Source of the DNA: Oncomelania hupensis
Lineage: Eukaryota > Mollusca > Gastropoda > Littorinimorpha > Pomatiopsidae
Reading direction: 5' to 3'
Length of the DNA: 64,000 nucleotides
Assembly (NCBI GenBank): GCA_036898135.1
Contig: CM072522.1
Coordinates: 3,055,421 to 3,119,420, forward strand
Below the pieces are notes generated by a model. The model was not told the DNA's origin and searched no databases. It worked only from the letters and a program-made list of their open reading frames with translations. How positions within the stretch are numbered: the stretch's first letter is position 1; each line of letters opens with the position of its first letter. Position numbers and translations under genes: made by a program. This document shows, in pieces, positions 10,545-20,561 of the stretch.

Positions 10545-11529
10545 GTGCACAGCAAAGGAGAACTGGATAGAAGATCAATGCCAGGAAATAAAGAACAGTC
10601 TGAACAAGAACAACAGCAAGAAGGCCTAACAGACTGTGAAGCGGCTGACAAGTGTTAACCCAAGGTCTCCACAATCCAAAGCATGTTTGGCATATGCCTT
10701 TCAGAAGAACAAGAAGTCTTGGCTACATGGACAAAGTACTGCTCTGATCTTTAAAACCACACAACAAACGGAGGCCCATCAGTTCTAGCATGTCCCGAGA
10801 ACAGAGAAGAAGAAATCCTCCCAATTCTGCGAGAAGAAGTTGAGACAGCAGTGCAATCGCTGAAGAAATGGAAGTCAGCGGGAGCGGACAACATACCCGC
10901 AGAATTGCTTCAAGCAGGAAGAGAAGCGATGATTGACGCCCTCACCATTATCTGTAACAAGATCTGGCTGAGTGGCCTACACCATGGAACCAGTCGCTTG
11001 TCATCACTCTTCCCAAAAAAGGTAATCTTCAGGAGCGTGAAAACTACCGCACCATTAGCCTCATTAGCCATCCCAGCAAGGTCTTCCTGAAAATAATACT
11101 CAACAGGTTGATAGCCCAAGCTAAACAAATCATAGCTGAAGGACAAGCAAGATTCAGGGCAGGGCGAATTACCACTGAGCAGATTTTCAATCTCAGAATA
11201 ATCTGCAAGAAATACCTACAGCACCAAGTACATCTATATCATATATTTGTAGACTTCAAGAAAGCGTTTGACCGAGTCTGCCATGCAGCTCTGTTGGCAA
11301 ACATGAGAGTGCACAACATCAGCCCTAAAATCATTGAAGTCATCAAAAGCCTGTATAACAAGGCTACCAGTGCAGTCCTCCACAACAGAGCCATCGGGAA
11401 CTGGTTCAAAACAATAATCGGTGTGTGTCATGGATGTCTACTCTCTGCAACACTCTTCAACATCTTCCTAGAGCACATCATGTCAGATGCCTTTGCAGAT
11501 CACGAAGGCACAGTCAGCATAGGGGGTTG
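10545..11529 (+). pseudogene. RTE-like reverse transcriptase, N-terminal half (broken)
   Basis: Encodes the linker and first RT motifs of an RTE-like ORF2: a SLKKWKSAGADNIPAELLQ region (motif 0/1, canonical KSAGxDNIPAE), then VDFKKAFDRV (RT motif A; catalytic Asp in VDFKKAFD) near 11250-11275, then GVCHGCLLSATLFNI (motif B; canonical GVRQGCLLSPTLF) near 11420-11465. The frame shifts between about 11085 and 11110. It ends where the solo LTR begins at 11530. RTE enzymes copy LINE RNA onto nicked target DNA; this copy is dead. Confidence 0.85.
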
Positions 11530-12949
11530 TGTAACAAGAGCCTAGATTTAAAACACAGCCCGATAGCTTTTGTCTTGTTTAGTCAGTGTAAACGTAGAAG
11601 GTTACTGTTAGTCTGAAGCAGACGAAAGAAGTGGTTCTAAGGTACACAGTTGTATGCTGACGATAGCCCAGTATGTAATGGCGTCATCGCAGCTACGGAT
11701 AGAGCTCATCGATTTTACAGCCAATCAGAACACAGCGAGATTAGGTAGAACCAGTTCTGCCTGGTTAGGCAGAGGCCAGGTAGAGGGTCATTCTGCGTTC
11801 AAACTGCCTAGAGTACACAGCAACAGAAAATCTCTCCACTGACCGACTAGGGAAGCAGGACTTGTTGAAAATTCGATTCAATCAAGTTAGCCACGGCCTG
11901 ACATTGTCAAAAAGGTAAATGAACATACTTTTGTTTCATCGTGATGTATTGATAATATTCTTGAATTATGTTTGTGATATTTGCTATGCTTAGAATTGAA
12001 TTGTTAGTCCAAACTTGCGTGACCATGTGGCGAACACAACCGGCTGACGCCATGTTGTATTACGTACGGACCCACTGTTGTTTAACCTATATGTATGCTT
12101 GGAGACCAGTGGCTGTACCAGAGAATGTGTATAATATTAATTCTTTCTCTATGTGTATAGTTAGCCATGATTTATATTTATATATGTATAGGAAATTAGA
12201 GTGGAGATTCCAGTGGAACACGGACTTAGCAGAATGTTCGTCGCTTATATATAGAGATGTGGAGCTAATCACTGAGGGCTACTTCGGCCTTCAGTGGGAC
12301 GCTCTGCACACACCTATTATACAGGGTTGTGCAGAATTTCGTCTCATATGTTACAGACGAGCAGGCATTGTATCGTGAGCCCAACTAGGCGAAAGACAAA
12401 AACAAGTCGTCGCTGAACGTTGGCCTGCCGAGGCATATATCGCACTGAGCTAAGAGAGCCCACCAGTCTAGCCACAAGGAGAAGACTCCACAACAACACA
12501 GCTTATCGAGGAAGCAACCACAACGCAGCGCTTCGAACCCACAGTTAAGTGCCTATCGACGCAGTGCACTAAAACTGGTATCAAAGGACCACAGTAGTCC
12601 ACTCTTCCAGAACTTTGACCATTAGGGCAGAAAGTATCCAGTGCCCGATGATAATAAAGTAGCTGCCTAGAAGGCGCGAACCATTCGCATTGACATTTGA
12701 ACTTTTAAGTTAGTATCGTACTTCGAAGAGCGTGTATAGAAAAGAGGAAATAAATGTGTGACATTTACTGTTATCAAATGGCTGGACTACCCATGTTTCA
12801 TATCCGTGTGAGAGCTAGTGTGACAGTGATCGTTTACCATTTTTCTTTCCATCTCTGTACCCCCCCAGGCTAAACACAGACCGAGCTAAACAAATACATG
12901 TATTAAGTTAAGTCACAGGGAGATTACTAGCGATCCCACAGGAGCTCCT

Positions 12950-14084
12950 CAGGGTACGGTTCTTTCTCCTGTACTTTTCAAGCTCTACACAAACGACTGC
13001 AGGAACTGACGCCACACCGGTCATAAAGTACTCGGAACATTCTGCCCTTGAGGACCTGTCCAATTCAAATGCTGTGTATTTCTCTGCGGTTGATAGGTTC
13101 AGCTCCTGGTGCAAACAAAACTATCTGGACTTAAATGTCAAGAAAACTAAGGAACTGGTCATTGACTTTCGTAAAAACACCGCTCTCATTCCAGACCTTG
13201 TAATTGATGGTGTTACAGTCGAGAGAGTTACTCAATACAAATACCTGGGAACCATCATTGACGAGAAACTGAACTTCACTGCAAACACCCAGGCCATCCA
13301 CAAAAAATGTCAGTCTAGAATTTACTGCCTTCAAAAACTTCGAAATCTCCAAGTCAGTAGCCGCATCCTTCAGACCTTTTACTCTTCTTTTATTGAGTCC
13401 GTTCTTACCTTTTCTTTTATCTGCTGGTATGGAAGTTTGTGTGGCCTCGTGGCGCAGGGGATAAGTCGCCGGTTTCCTATGCCGAAGGTCGCGGGTTCGA
13501 TTCCCGCAAGGGACGAACGTATGTGACTTAGGTACGAGACCATTGAGGTCACCGAGGGTTTTCTCCGGGCACTCCGGTTTCCTCCCTCCCTTCAATAATG
13601 GTACAGGATGCAGTCAATATAAAAATTTCAAAAATAAAAATTCGATTTTCTTCCGTCTTCTAATAGCGATCTCCCTGCCTTTACACCACCTGTTTGAGTG
13701 ATGTATGTGTATTTGGTGTGTGTGAGGGTAAATGAGACAGGTGAGCGTGTATGTTGGTATAGATCGCCGCTCTTTGAGCCTTGGGGAAAGGCGCGTACAT
13801 AGCATCCTGTATTATTATTATTATTATTAAAAAACAAAAGTGTGCTGGATCGAGTGGTGAAAGTCTGTGGGAGGGTTGTAGGAGTGAAACAACAGAGTCT
13901 GCAGGTGTTGTATGAAAGATGTGTTGTGCAGAAAGCCAGGTGCTTTGTGCTGGATAGCACTCACGTGCTTGCGCACCACTTCCAGCTCCTGCCTTCTGGA
14001 AGGCGCTACCAAACACCAAGGGTCAGAACTCTCAGAACGAAAAACAGTTTTATTCCAAAGGCTGTCTCAATACTTAATAAATGA
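12950..14084 (+). pseudogene. Rex1-like ORF2 C-terminal part, split by a SINE
   Basis: The translation from 13074 covers the thumb and C-terminal region: FSSWCKQNYLDLNVKKTKEL, an LVIDFR word, a QYKYLGTIID motif, and ends at GSLC where the SINE starts. It resumes after the SINE at 13842 (VLDRVVKV) and runs to a stop at 14084. Upstream a frameshift and a mutated YSDD region separate it from motif B. The intact arrangement is visible in the minus-strand copy at 57025-58200. Confidence 0.85.
13443..13828 (+). mobile_element. tRNA(Arg-like)-headed SINE, copy 1
   Basis: The head reads GGCCTCGTGGCGCAGGGGAT with an A-box region at 13450-13468 and a near-canonical B box GGTTCGATTCC at 13494-13504; the stem-loop between could present CCT, as in an Arg tRNA. 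A central GTTTTCTCCGGGCACTCCGG word follows at about 13558-13577, then an AT-rich body and an (ATT)n tail. The site is precisely known: the uninterrupted Rex1-like copy B reads TTTGTGTGTAAAAAACAAA, and here the SINE lies between GTGTG and (T)AAAAAAC. No target duplication is evident. Confidence 0.9.
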
Positions 14085-14381
14085 CATGTGTGTGAGTGTG
14101 TTTGTTTGCCCAAAATAATTTCATTTCACATTTGCTGTCGTTTAATGTTAGCATGCATATTCATATGTGACTGTGCATTTTTATCCTCATTGTCATTATG
14201 ATTGTTGTTGTTATTATTATTGTGATGTTTATTAATTGTTGATTGTAATTGTACACTACAATGTAATTTCTTGTAAAAGATAATAAAGTTGTCTTATCTT
14301 ATCTTATCCCCACCGACAATAGACGAGTTGGTAATAGCATTCCATTGTGCAGAGCCCAGCAACAATAGACCCACCGTCACA

Positions 14382-14924
14382 ACTTAGGCAATCTCCAACC
14401 TCCGTTTTGCGGATGACATTGATGGATTGGCTGGAGAGAAACAAGAACTTGAACAGCTGGTACAGAGGCTTGACACCACCTCCAGAGCCTTTGGAATGGA
14501 AATAAGTGCAGAGAAGACCAAAATGGTGACCAACAACACCAATGGCAACAACATGGACATCAAAGTCTATGCTTAGACCAGTCCCTCAACACAGTGCATA
14601 GCTTCAAATATTTAGGAGCCATTGTATCAGAAAATGGGTCCGACAGGAAGTCCTCTCCAGGATCGCACAAACAACTGCTGCCCTGACAAAGTGGAAACCC
14701 ATTTGGAAAGACAAGACCATCAGTCTACAATCCAAGGTAAGGCTGTTGCGCTCCCTGTTGAGCTCAATTGTCATCTCTATCTCCTATAAGCTTGGGAAAC
14801 ATGGACCCTCACAGCAGACCTACAATGAAGAATACAAAGCATGGAGATGAGGTGCTACATAGGGCTTCTGGGCATTTCCTATACCCAGCACATCACCAAC
14901 GACGACGCCCGACAGACATCATCA
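14382..14924 (+). pseudogene. RTE-like RT, palm/thumb part of copy A
   Basis: Resumes directly after the LTR with NLRFADDIDGLAGE (FADD, RT motif C) at about 14397-14437, then the AFGMEISAEKTKM motif and a VHSFKYLGAIVS motif. Several frameshifts are present. It stops at an inserted 556-bp segment. Confidence 0.85.
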
Positions 14925-15480
14925 AATTAAAGCAGCTGATATCGATGAACTCTAAGTCGAAACGCAAACTAATGAATTTAAGTCGTTTTATTGGAATCAT
15001 ATTATCGCTTTTTTGAGTAGTATCACATTGGGGTTTTTTCCCAAGTGGGTCAATACTGTTTGGTGGTCACGTGTGTGTGTGCTTTACTGTTTTTGCATTC
15101 TTGTGATTGTTATTTTATTTTTATTATGACTGTTGTTTTTGTTCTTTCTGGCATCTTTATGCGCTTGTCGTGTGTGTGTGTGTGTTTGTGTGCGTGCGTG
15201 CGTGTTTCGTTGAGTGCATATTTACGAGGTCTGTACAAGTTAAAAATAGTTGAATTGTTAAGTAGCCAATATGTTATTGTTATTGTTTGCAGTTATATGC
15301 TAATGTCTTTTTGTATGTAGTAGTATAGTGCCGTTCTTGCTGTTTTATGCATATATTGTGTATCCCTATTCCCATTTATCCCTTGTCTGGCTATACGGCG
15401 TACCCCTGTGCTAGGAGCCTAATTTAATATTGACTGTTGTATTGTTTGTTTAATAAAAGGCCAAAGTTCCCAAGTTCCCA
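14925..15480 (+). mobile_element. Unclassified 556-bp insert in RTE-like copy A
   Basis: Recognised because it splits RTE-like sequence that is contiguous at 33250-33290 and 51440-51490. It is T-rich with TGTG runs and ends in AATAAAAGG followed by two copies of AAGTTCCC, which looks like a LINE-type 3' microsatellite tail. It is probably a 5'-truncated LINE 3' end; the family is not identified. No clear target duplication. Confidence 0.55.
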
Positions 15481-15765
15481 CAAGCCATTGACAACAAGAT
15501 GACATGTTCACAGTAGTGAAGAAACGAAACTCTAGTGGTATGGCCACGTTACCAGAGCATCAGGCCTTACAAAGACCGTCTTGCAAGGCATGGCGCAAGG
15601 AGGCAGAAGAAGAGGGAGACATAAAAAGAGGTGGGATGACAACATTCGAGAATGGACTGGATTGACACTCAGCGAGTACAGAGAAAGATGGAGTATGCTG
15701 GTTAAACGACCATCTGTGGTGCCTCAACGACCCTCGAGTTACGGGATAGGATATGATAGGATAGA
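15481..15765 (+). pseudogene. RTE-like ORF2 C-terminus and tail of copy A
   Basis: Encodes the terminal GRPKKRW-type basic region (here GRHKKRW) and an REWTGLTLSE motif typical of RTE-like ORF2 ends, then CGAGTTACGGGATAGGATA and tail repeats. Frames are broken. Confidence 0.85.
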
Positions 15766-15770
15766 TCCCG

Positions 15771-17311
15771 AATCTACGTTGCTGAACCCTTTTTGGATAA
15801 GAAAGACTGGGGCTGTCTTCTTAGCTAAAACGCGGCACTACCAAGGACGAGGACAATGATTTAGTGCTTCCTGGCTGTGATTTTGTAACTGGCACACCCG
15901 TATTGGCATTGTAATATTAGAAATGTTGACGACAAAGATGTGGTAACTCACCTTAGAGATAAACAGATAGTATTGAACAAAACCTGGCGTTAATTTACCA
16001 GCTCTCTAGAGGAATGTTGGCCGTTATTAAATTAACCTCCTTGAGACGTTCACTCTCGATACCATCAAGCAGAACTCGCTAGGAAGAATGTAATTTAGCC
16101 TACTTGGACATCTGACCAGTGTCACTTGACCGCTAAGTAGCCACGCGAATCATATCACTCTAAGATCTACCCTGCGTTTCTCCTCTGACACACGAAGTTG
16201 AGACGTACCAGAAGCAGGACCGGAGAACAGCGACGGTCGAGAAAAGATTCACGTATTCGCGAGAACGAGATGATTGGTCGGAGATGACATAGATATTCTT
16301 TATATCTCCGGTACACTCCACATTTACGGGTAGTCACACGCGAAGGAGCAAACTGAAGTGAACAAAAATCCTCAGCCATCACCAACAGAGTGATAGACTA
16401 GAGAGGGTTTCACGATTCTCAGAGACTAGAAGTTAACACTATACTAGTAGTTTTCTAGAACTTGTATGTTTATATATTATATTGATTGCCATGTATTAGT
16501 ATGTTCGTGTTATCTGTATTTACAGAAACCGATTATTGTGTTTGACATGTTGTGCATATTGCTAGAGTTATCTTAGCCTTAAGATTTAGATATCGTAGAG
16601 TGCGTATGGGAAACTTGGCAGGTGTCTGATGCAATAGACTCCTTGCAGAGGGCACCACATACCAATATATCTGAATAGAATATTGTAGCCAGAGTTCTGG
16701 ATTTTCCAGCTCAGCTCTGGGACGGTTTGTGGAGTCAATGCCTGACACTTGCTCCCGTGAAAAAGAAGGAGATCAGCTAGAATCTACCTTACCACGTCCG
16801 GCCCAGCAGCTACTAGACTCGCCCGATCATCCTGAGAGTGACCAGACTCCCTCAGAGTGGCCACCAGACTCAAGCATTCACAGAAACTGAGAGATAAGTC
16901 CCTCTCAACTGCAACTGATGTCAAAATTACTCGGAACAATATTAGACCATCAAAAATATAGAACTACATAGCATATGATGTAGAAGTACTGCTAAAAAAC
17001 TTTCTCAGCACATCGTACAGTTATAGTTATTAATTTACATTTAAGTAAAGTCATGTTAGAATTAGTGTTGAACATATAAAGGTTGAAACCACATACATAT
17101 GACTGGTGTCATTCTATTTGTATTGTTGTGTGTCCACTAGTTCTTCTTCTCTCTAGTCCAATTAAACTAGTCATTTGTCTAGCAAATATCATGTCTTAAA
17201 TTGAGCCAATGATACTTTAAAACCCTAGAATAAATATTTATACATTTTATGTGACCAAGCACCGTGACTAGTCTCTCACATCGCTTAGGAATCTTGGTAA
17301 AGAACGACTAC
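15771..17311. other. No gene recognised (1.5 kb)
   Basis: No coding family, no repeat shared with the rest of the window. It has no obvious LTR or TIR ends. It could hold an unrecognised solo LTR or non-autonomous element, but the sequence alone does not show it. Confidence 0.4.
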
Positions 17312-18939
17312 TATATACTACTCAAAATAATTGAAGGGCCACTCTCATATTTCATTTAGTTTAATTATTTTTTGCTGCTATCAATAATATCGCTTATATT
17401 GCTTATTTCAAAACTTATCCTGTACAGTAACATTCAAGACAATCTTATTCTGACAAGTAATCACATGTGTGAGTTTTGAACCTTCTGCACTGAGTTGAAA
17501 AACAAACCCAATTTTTACAAAAAAATGACCCTAATTTATTGTTGTCTTGCTAATAAAGCAAAATTTTCAACATTAAAAAGTGATTTGCACGCGAAAGGCT
17601 TGCATTTTGTGAGTTCAGTTCATTGAACTTCAACAATCGGCGCTTTTTTCTGGGTATAAATGGCAGCGCTTTTGCTGCTTTTCTAACCATGCCCCAAGGC
17701 AACGATTGACTGATGCGGATAGAGGCAGAGCTATTGCATGGCTTCAGGAAGGGGTGGGGGTGAGAGAAGTTGGCAGGCGGCTGGGAGTGTCCCACTCCGT
17801 TGTCCAAAGGCTGCAGAAGCGCTTTAACAACACTGGAAGCGTCCAAGAACCAAGAAGGTCCGGACGCCCCCGCGTTACCACTGCCAGACAAGACCATTTC
17901 ATCACCCTGTCAGCTCTGAGGATGCGGTCCGCTACAGCAAACACCATCGGAAGACAGCTTCACGCAGCCAGCAATGTTAACGTCAGCGACCAGACAATTC
18001 GCAACCGTCTACACGAGGCAAACCTGTGATCAAGACGACCAGCAGTACGGCCTTTGCTCACCCCAGCTCACCGTGCAGCGCGTGTGTCCTGGGCTCGGCG
18101 TCATTTGGTGTGGACTAGGCAACATTGGTCAAGGGTGCTCTTTACAGACGAGTCTCGGTTCTCCTTGTCTTTCAACGACCGTCGAGTGAATGTTTGGAGG
18201 CGTCCACGGGAGCGTTTTGCTGATGCGACGGTGCGCGAGCATGACCGCTTTGGTGGTGGATCTGTCATGATGTGGAGTGGCTTCGAATTAAACTTCAGAA
18301 CACCCCTGCTCCAAATTCATGGCAACTTAAACGGTATTGGCTACAGGGATGACGTCCTACAACCTAGGGTTCTCCCAGCTCTGCGGGCCATTGGGGAAGG
18401 TGCCATACTACAGGACGATAATGCCAGACCCCACCGAGCGCGTATCGTCAATGACTTCCTGCAGCAACAGCACGTCATAAGGATTGGCCGGCTCGATCAC
18501 CCGATTTGAACCCCATAGAACATCTGTGGGATGTCTGGGGTCGACAGACACGGGCAAACCTCCCTCCAGGAGCTAGCCTTGAAGTTTTGGCCCAAGTTCT
18601 CCAGCAAGAGTGGTTGGCCATCCCAGGAAACATCCTCCATAACCTGATACGGTCCATGAGACAACGATGCCAAGACTGCATTGATGCAAACGGTGGCCAC
18701 ACCCGATACTGACTCTATAGATTTTTGGTTTCTACAGTTTTGATTTTGTAAATGAGGGGTATGTCCGGTTAAATTGAATTTACTCGAATTTTAAGCGACT
18801 GATGTCTCAAATCTTTTTTGTTATTGATGCAGAAATGATTCCAATAAAATATGATAACTAATAAATTGAATTCGTGTTTCTGATTTAAAGAGAGACCAAT
18901 ATGTCCAAGTGGCCCTTGTATTATTTTGAGTAGTATATA
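17312..18939 (+). mobile_element. Tc1-type DNA transposon (decayed)
   Basis: About 1.63 kb between terminal inverted repeats. The left end TACTACTCAAAATAATTGAA and the right end (reverse complement TACTACTCAAAATAATACAA) both continue into GGGCCACT, giving roughly 28 bp with two mismatches. Both ends lie in TATA, consistent with TA target duplication. One transposase gene lies inside on the plus strand. Confidence 0.92.
17689..18713 (+). pseudogene. Tc1-family transposase (broken)
   Basis: N-terminal paired-like helix-turn-helix (GVREVGRRLGVSHSVVQRLQ, about 17757-17817), a GRPR motif (about 17860), a second helix-turn-helix region, then the DDE domain: FTDESRF (first Asp, about 18143), a GGGSVMMWSG motif (about 18255), DDNARPHRA (second Asp, about 18417) and PIEHLWD (Glu, about 18509-18530), the DD34E arrangement of Tc1. 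Breaks: frame uncertainty just after the ATG near 17689, an in-frame TGA at 18027-18029 where relatives have Arg (CGA to TGA), and a one-base frameshift near 18478-18490. The length is normal for the family, so the copy is complete but dead. Confidence 0.92.
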
Positions 18940-19400
18940 ATATAATAATATATAATATAACGACTAAACGCCTCATAAATGTACAGATCTGAATCCCCTG
19001 GTGAGATTATCGTATCTTCTCCAGGATATCATCACAGGCATGAGCGTCAAGATCTTTAAAGTCCGAGCAATGAAATGCATACGTGCACAGATTAGAGCTC
19101 GGTTTATTGTCTGGTCCGAAGGAGCAATGCACTGCGCTTTTCTAAGCATCAGGGTCATGCGATGGGTTTGTTATGCAATACGATCCGCCGGAGAGAAAAA
19201 TGTTATTTCTTAGATTAGTTAATATAAAAAGTTGTGTTCATTACTGTTCCTTGTTGTGTGTATATTTACCATTTTCCTGTTTCACGTCAACGACTAGAGC
19301 TATGTTTGGATCAGGCGGAAAAAAATAGTCTTAAGAAGAAGAAGAAGAAGATGAGGATGATGAACAACAACAACAAAAATAACCTACAAACACAAATAAA
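18940..19400. repeat. TA-rich end and ~300-bp repeat fragment (minus, 19020-19125)
   Basis: Just after the Tc1 element is a short TATAATA repeat. Positions 19020-19125, on the minus strand, match the first third of the ~300-bp repeat (a GAGCTCTAATCTGTGCACG word, GGACTTTAAAGATCTTGACG and a CTCATG word). Small GAA and GATGAT runs lie at 19333-19360. No gene. Confidence 0.6.
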
Positions 19401-19404
19401 ATAG

Positions 19405-19540
19405 AGAAGAAACACATACACACACCTACACACACACACACCCTCACACACACACCCGCATACACCCATGCACACACACACACACGTACACACATTCACG
19501 CACGCACGCACACACACACACATACACAAACTACACACTG
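19405..19540 (+). repeat. (CA)n microsatellite
   Basis: Imperfect CACACA with TACA, CGCA and CCCA interruptions. The Cys/Val-rich minus-strand frame is an artefact. Confidence 0.95.
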
Positions 19541-19655
19541 TAAGTTCACTTCTTGCCTTCGTAGCGATCGGACGTGTTAGGAGTGAGCTCTTTGAGTTTT
19601 AGTTGTAGTATTGTGTAAAAATAATCCCTATATGGTAATTATACTACATGCGATT

Positions 19656-20007
19656 TGTTACGTTGAAACGCGAACGAAAGTATGTCTGAAACGCGCACGA
19701 TAGATCTAATCGTTTCGCTTTGTAAAGTATTCAATAATAGAGTTTATTTACCTTTGATTTGTGTGTGCTGTTGATAGTGAGTTGGAAAGTAAAAGTTGAG
19801 AGTGGAAAAGCGATTGAGCGATTGTATGCAGTTGTTGATGTGTGCTGAATAAAAGTGGAAAACTTCATACGAAGACTCAGTGACTTGTATGCTGATTGAA
19901 CGGGTTGCGTGGAAAATCGAATCCGAACTTACACTCATCAGGAGAATTCAGCATTGGGGCTGAATCTACTGCTGATAGAAAACACCACCATCAAACGGAG
20001 TATAACA
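19656..20007 (+). repeat. 5' LTR of Gmr1-like element 1
   Basis: TGTTACGTTGAAACGCGAAC start, TATAACA end (TGTTA/TAACA inverted ends). It contains GTGCTGAATAAAAGTGG, a polyadenylation signal, in the second half. Partner at 25778-26129. Confidence 0.95.
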
Positions 20008-20010
20008 TTT

Positions 20011-20100
20011 TGGGGGCCAAGCTGTGATCCACATCATAGCCAAGGGTTCAACTGCTACACCATCAAACGGAGTGTAACATTTTGGGGGCCAAGCCGGGAT
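20011..20100 (+). promoter_or_regulatory. Primer-binding-site region, duplicated
   Basis: Three bases after the LTR is TGGGGGCC (20011). A 72-bp tandem duplication (19991-20062, then 20063-20134) repeats the LTR end and this site, giving a second TGGGGGCCAAGCCGGGAT at 20083-20100. That second version agrees at 14 of 18 positions with the primer site complementary to a Pro-tRNA 3' end, recalled from general knowledge. The first version is less similar. Confidence 0.55.
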
Positions 20101-20561
20101 CCACGTCATAGCCAAGGGTTCAACTGCTACAACAAACGAGTCAACGTTACGAGAGGCAGTCATCGAGGGTAGCCGCCAACAAGTTGCGTCGGGAGGGGCC
20201 AACATACTGGGACTACATCCGATAGATTCGGGTTGACTGCAAGGGTGTGTAGTCGCTGAAGAGTTGCTTCGTGAGCGAACAACAGATCGGGACTACGTGG
20301 CTGCCGCAAGACTACGTCGAGGGACAGTCTCGGAGCTACATCGCCAGTATTAGAGCGACGAGCGGACGTCGCGTCTACTTCAGCACAGGAGCGTGTACAT
20401 CAACACCAGCGTGGTGCAGCGTCGTATACGACGAGGACAGCGGGGCCTGCGTCAGCGAAGGCGACTAGTGACAAGCATCAGCGCTACTGCAGAACGAGTG
20501 CTGTTCTAGAACAGTCTAGAAAGGTACAGCACAGTAAATAACTTTCCAGAAAAGCATCAAG

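Larger units (their letters stand above)
12944..14309 (+). mobile_element. Rex1/Babar-like LINE copy A (5'-truncated)
   Basis: Begins inside RT motif B (TGAPQGTVLSP) and ends with a TTATC repeat tail at about 14290-14309. Comparison with the longer minus-strand copy at 56772-58211 shows the same 3' UTR and tail. It interrupts the solo LTR: LTR sequence stops near GATCCCA and resumes at CCCACCGACAATAG. A CCCAC word is present at both edges and could be a short target duplication. A SINE sits inside it at 13443-13828. Confidence 0.87.
11530..14381 (+). mobile_element. Solo LTR, 1.3-kb family, carrying a nested LINE
   Basis: Starts TGTAACAAGAG at 11530 and ends CACCGTCACA at 14381. The LTR pieces are 11530-12943 and 14310-14381; they align with the uninterrupted copy at 34308-35644. 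A polyadenylation signal AATAAA lies at 12749-12754 followed by a TGTG-rich stretch. The flanks GGTTG and ACTTA do not match, so target duplication is not seen here. It sits inside RTE-like copy A between RT motif B and the FADD motif. No internal coding region is present in any of the three copies. Confidence 0.82.
10490..15765 (+). mobile_element. RTE-like LINE copy A, interrupted by nested insertions
   Basis: The LINE body is 10490-11529, 14382-14924 and 15481-15742, with a tail of TAGGA-type repeats at 15743-15765. It lacks the endonuclease, so it is 5'-truncated. The first gap is a solo LTR that itself contains a Rex1-like LINE and a SINE; the second gap is an unclassified 556-bp insert. 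The order of body pieces matches the copies at 30296-33583 and 48994-51775. Confidence 0.88.

Noticed and set aside
13443..13515. Functional tRNA-Arg gene
   Set aside because: The head is followed by a SINE body with a tail, lies inside a LINE, and the acceptor stem does not close; it is a SINE head.
13131..13595. 154-codon minus-strand frame containing NRTRDLRHRKP
   Set aside because: It is the antisense of a Rex1-like ORF2 and the SINE tRNA head; a B box read backwards gives this peptide in many genomes.
15771..17311. Solo LTR of an unknown family
   Set aside because: TGTAAC-type starts exist, but no paired end, target duplication or second copy could be found in the window.
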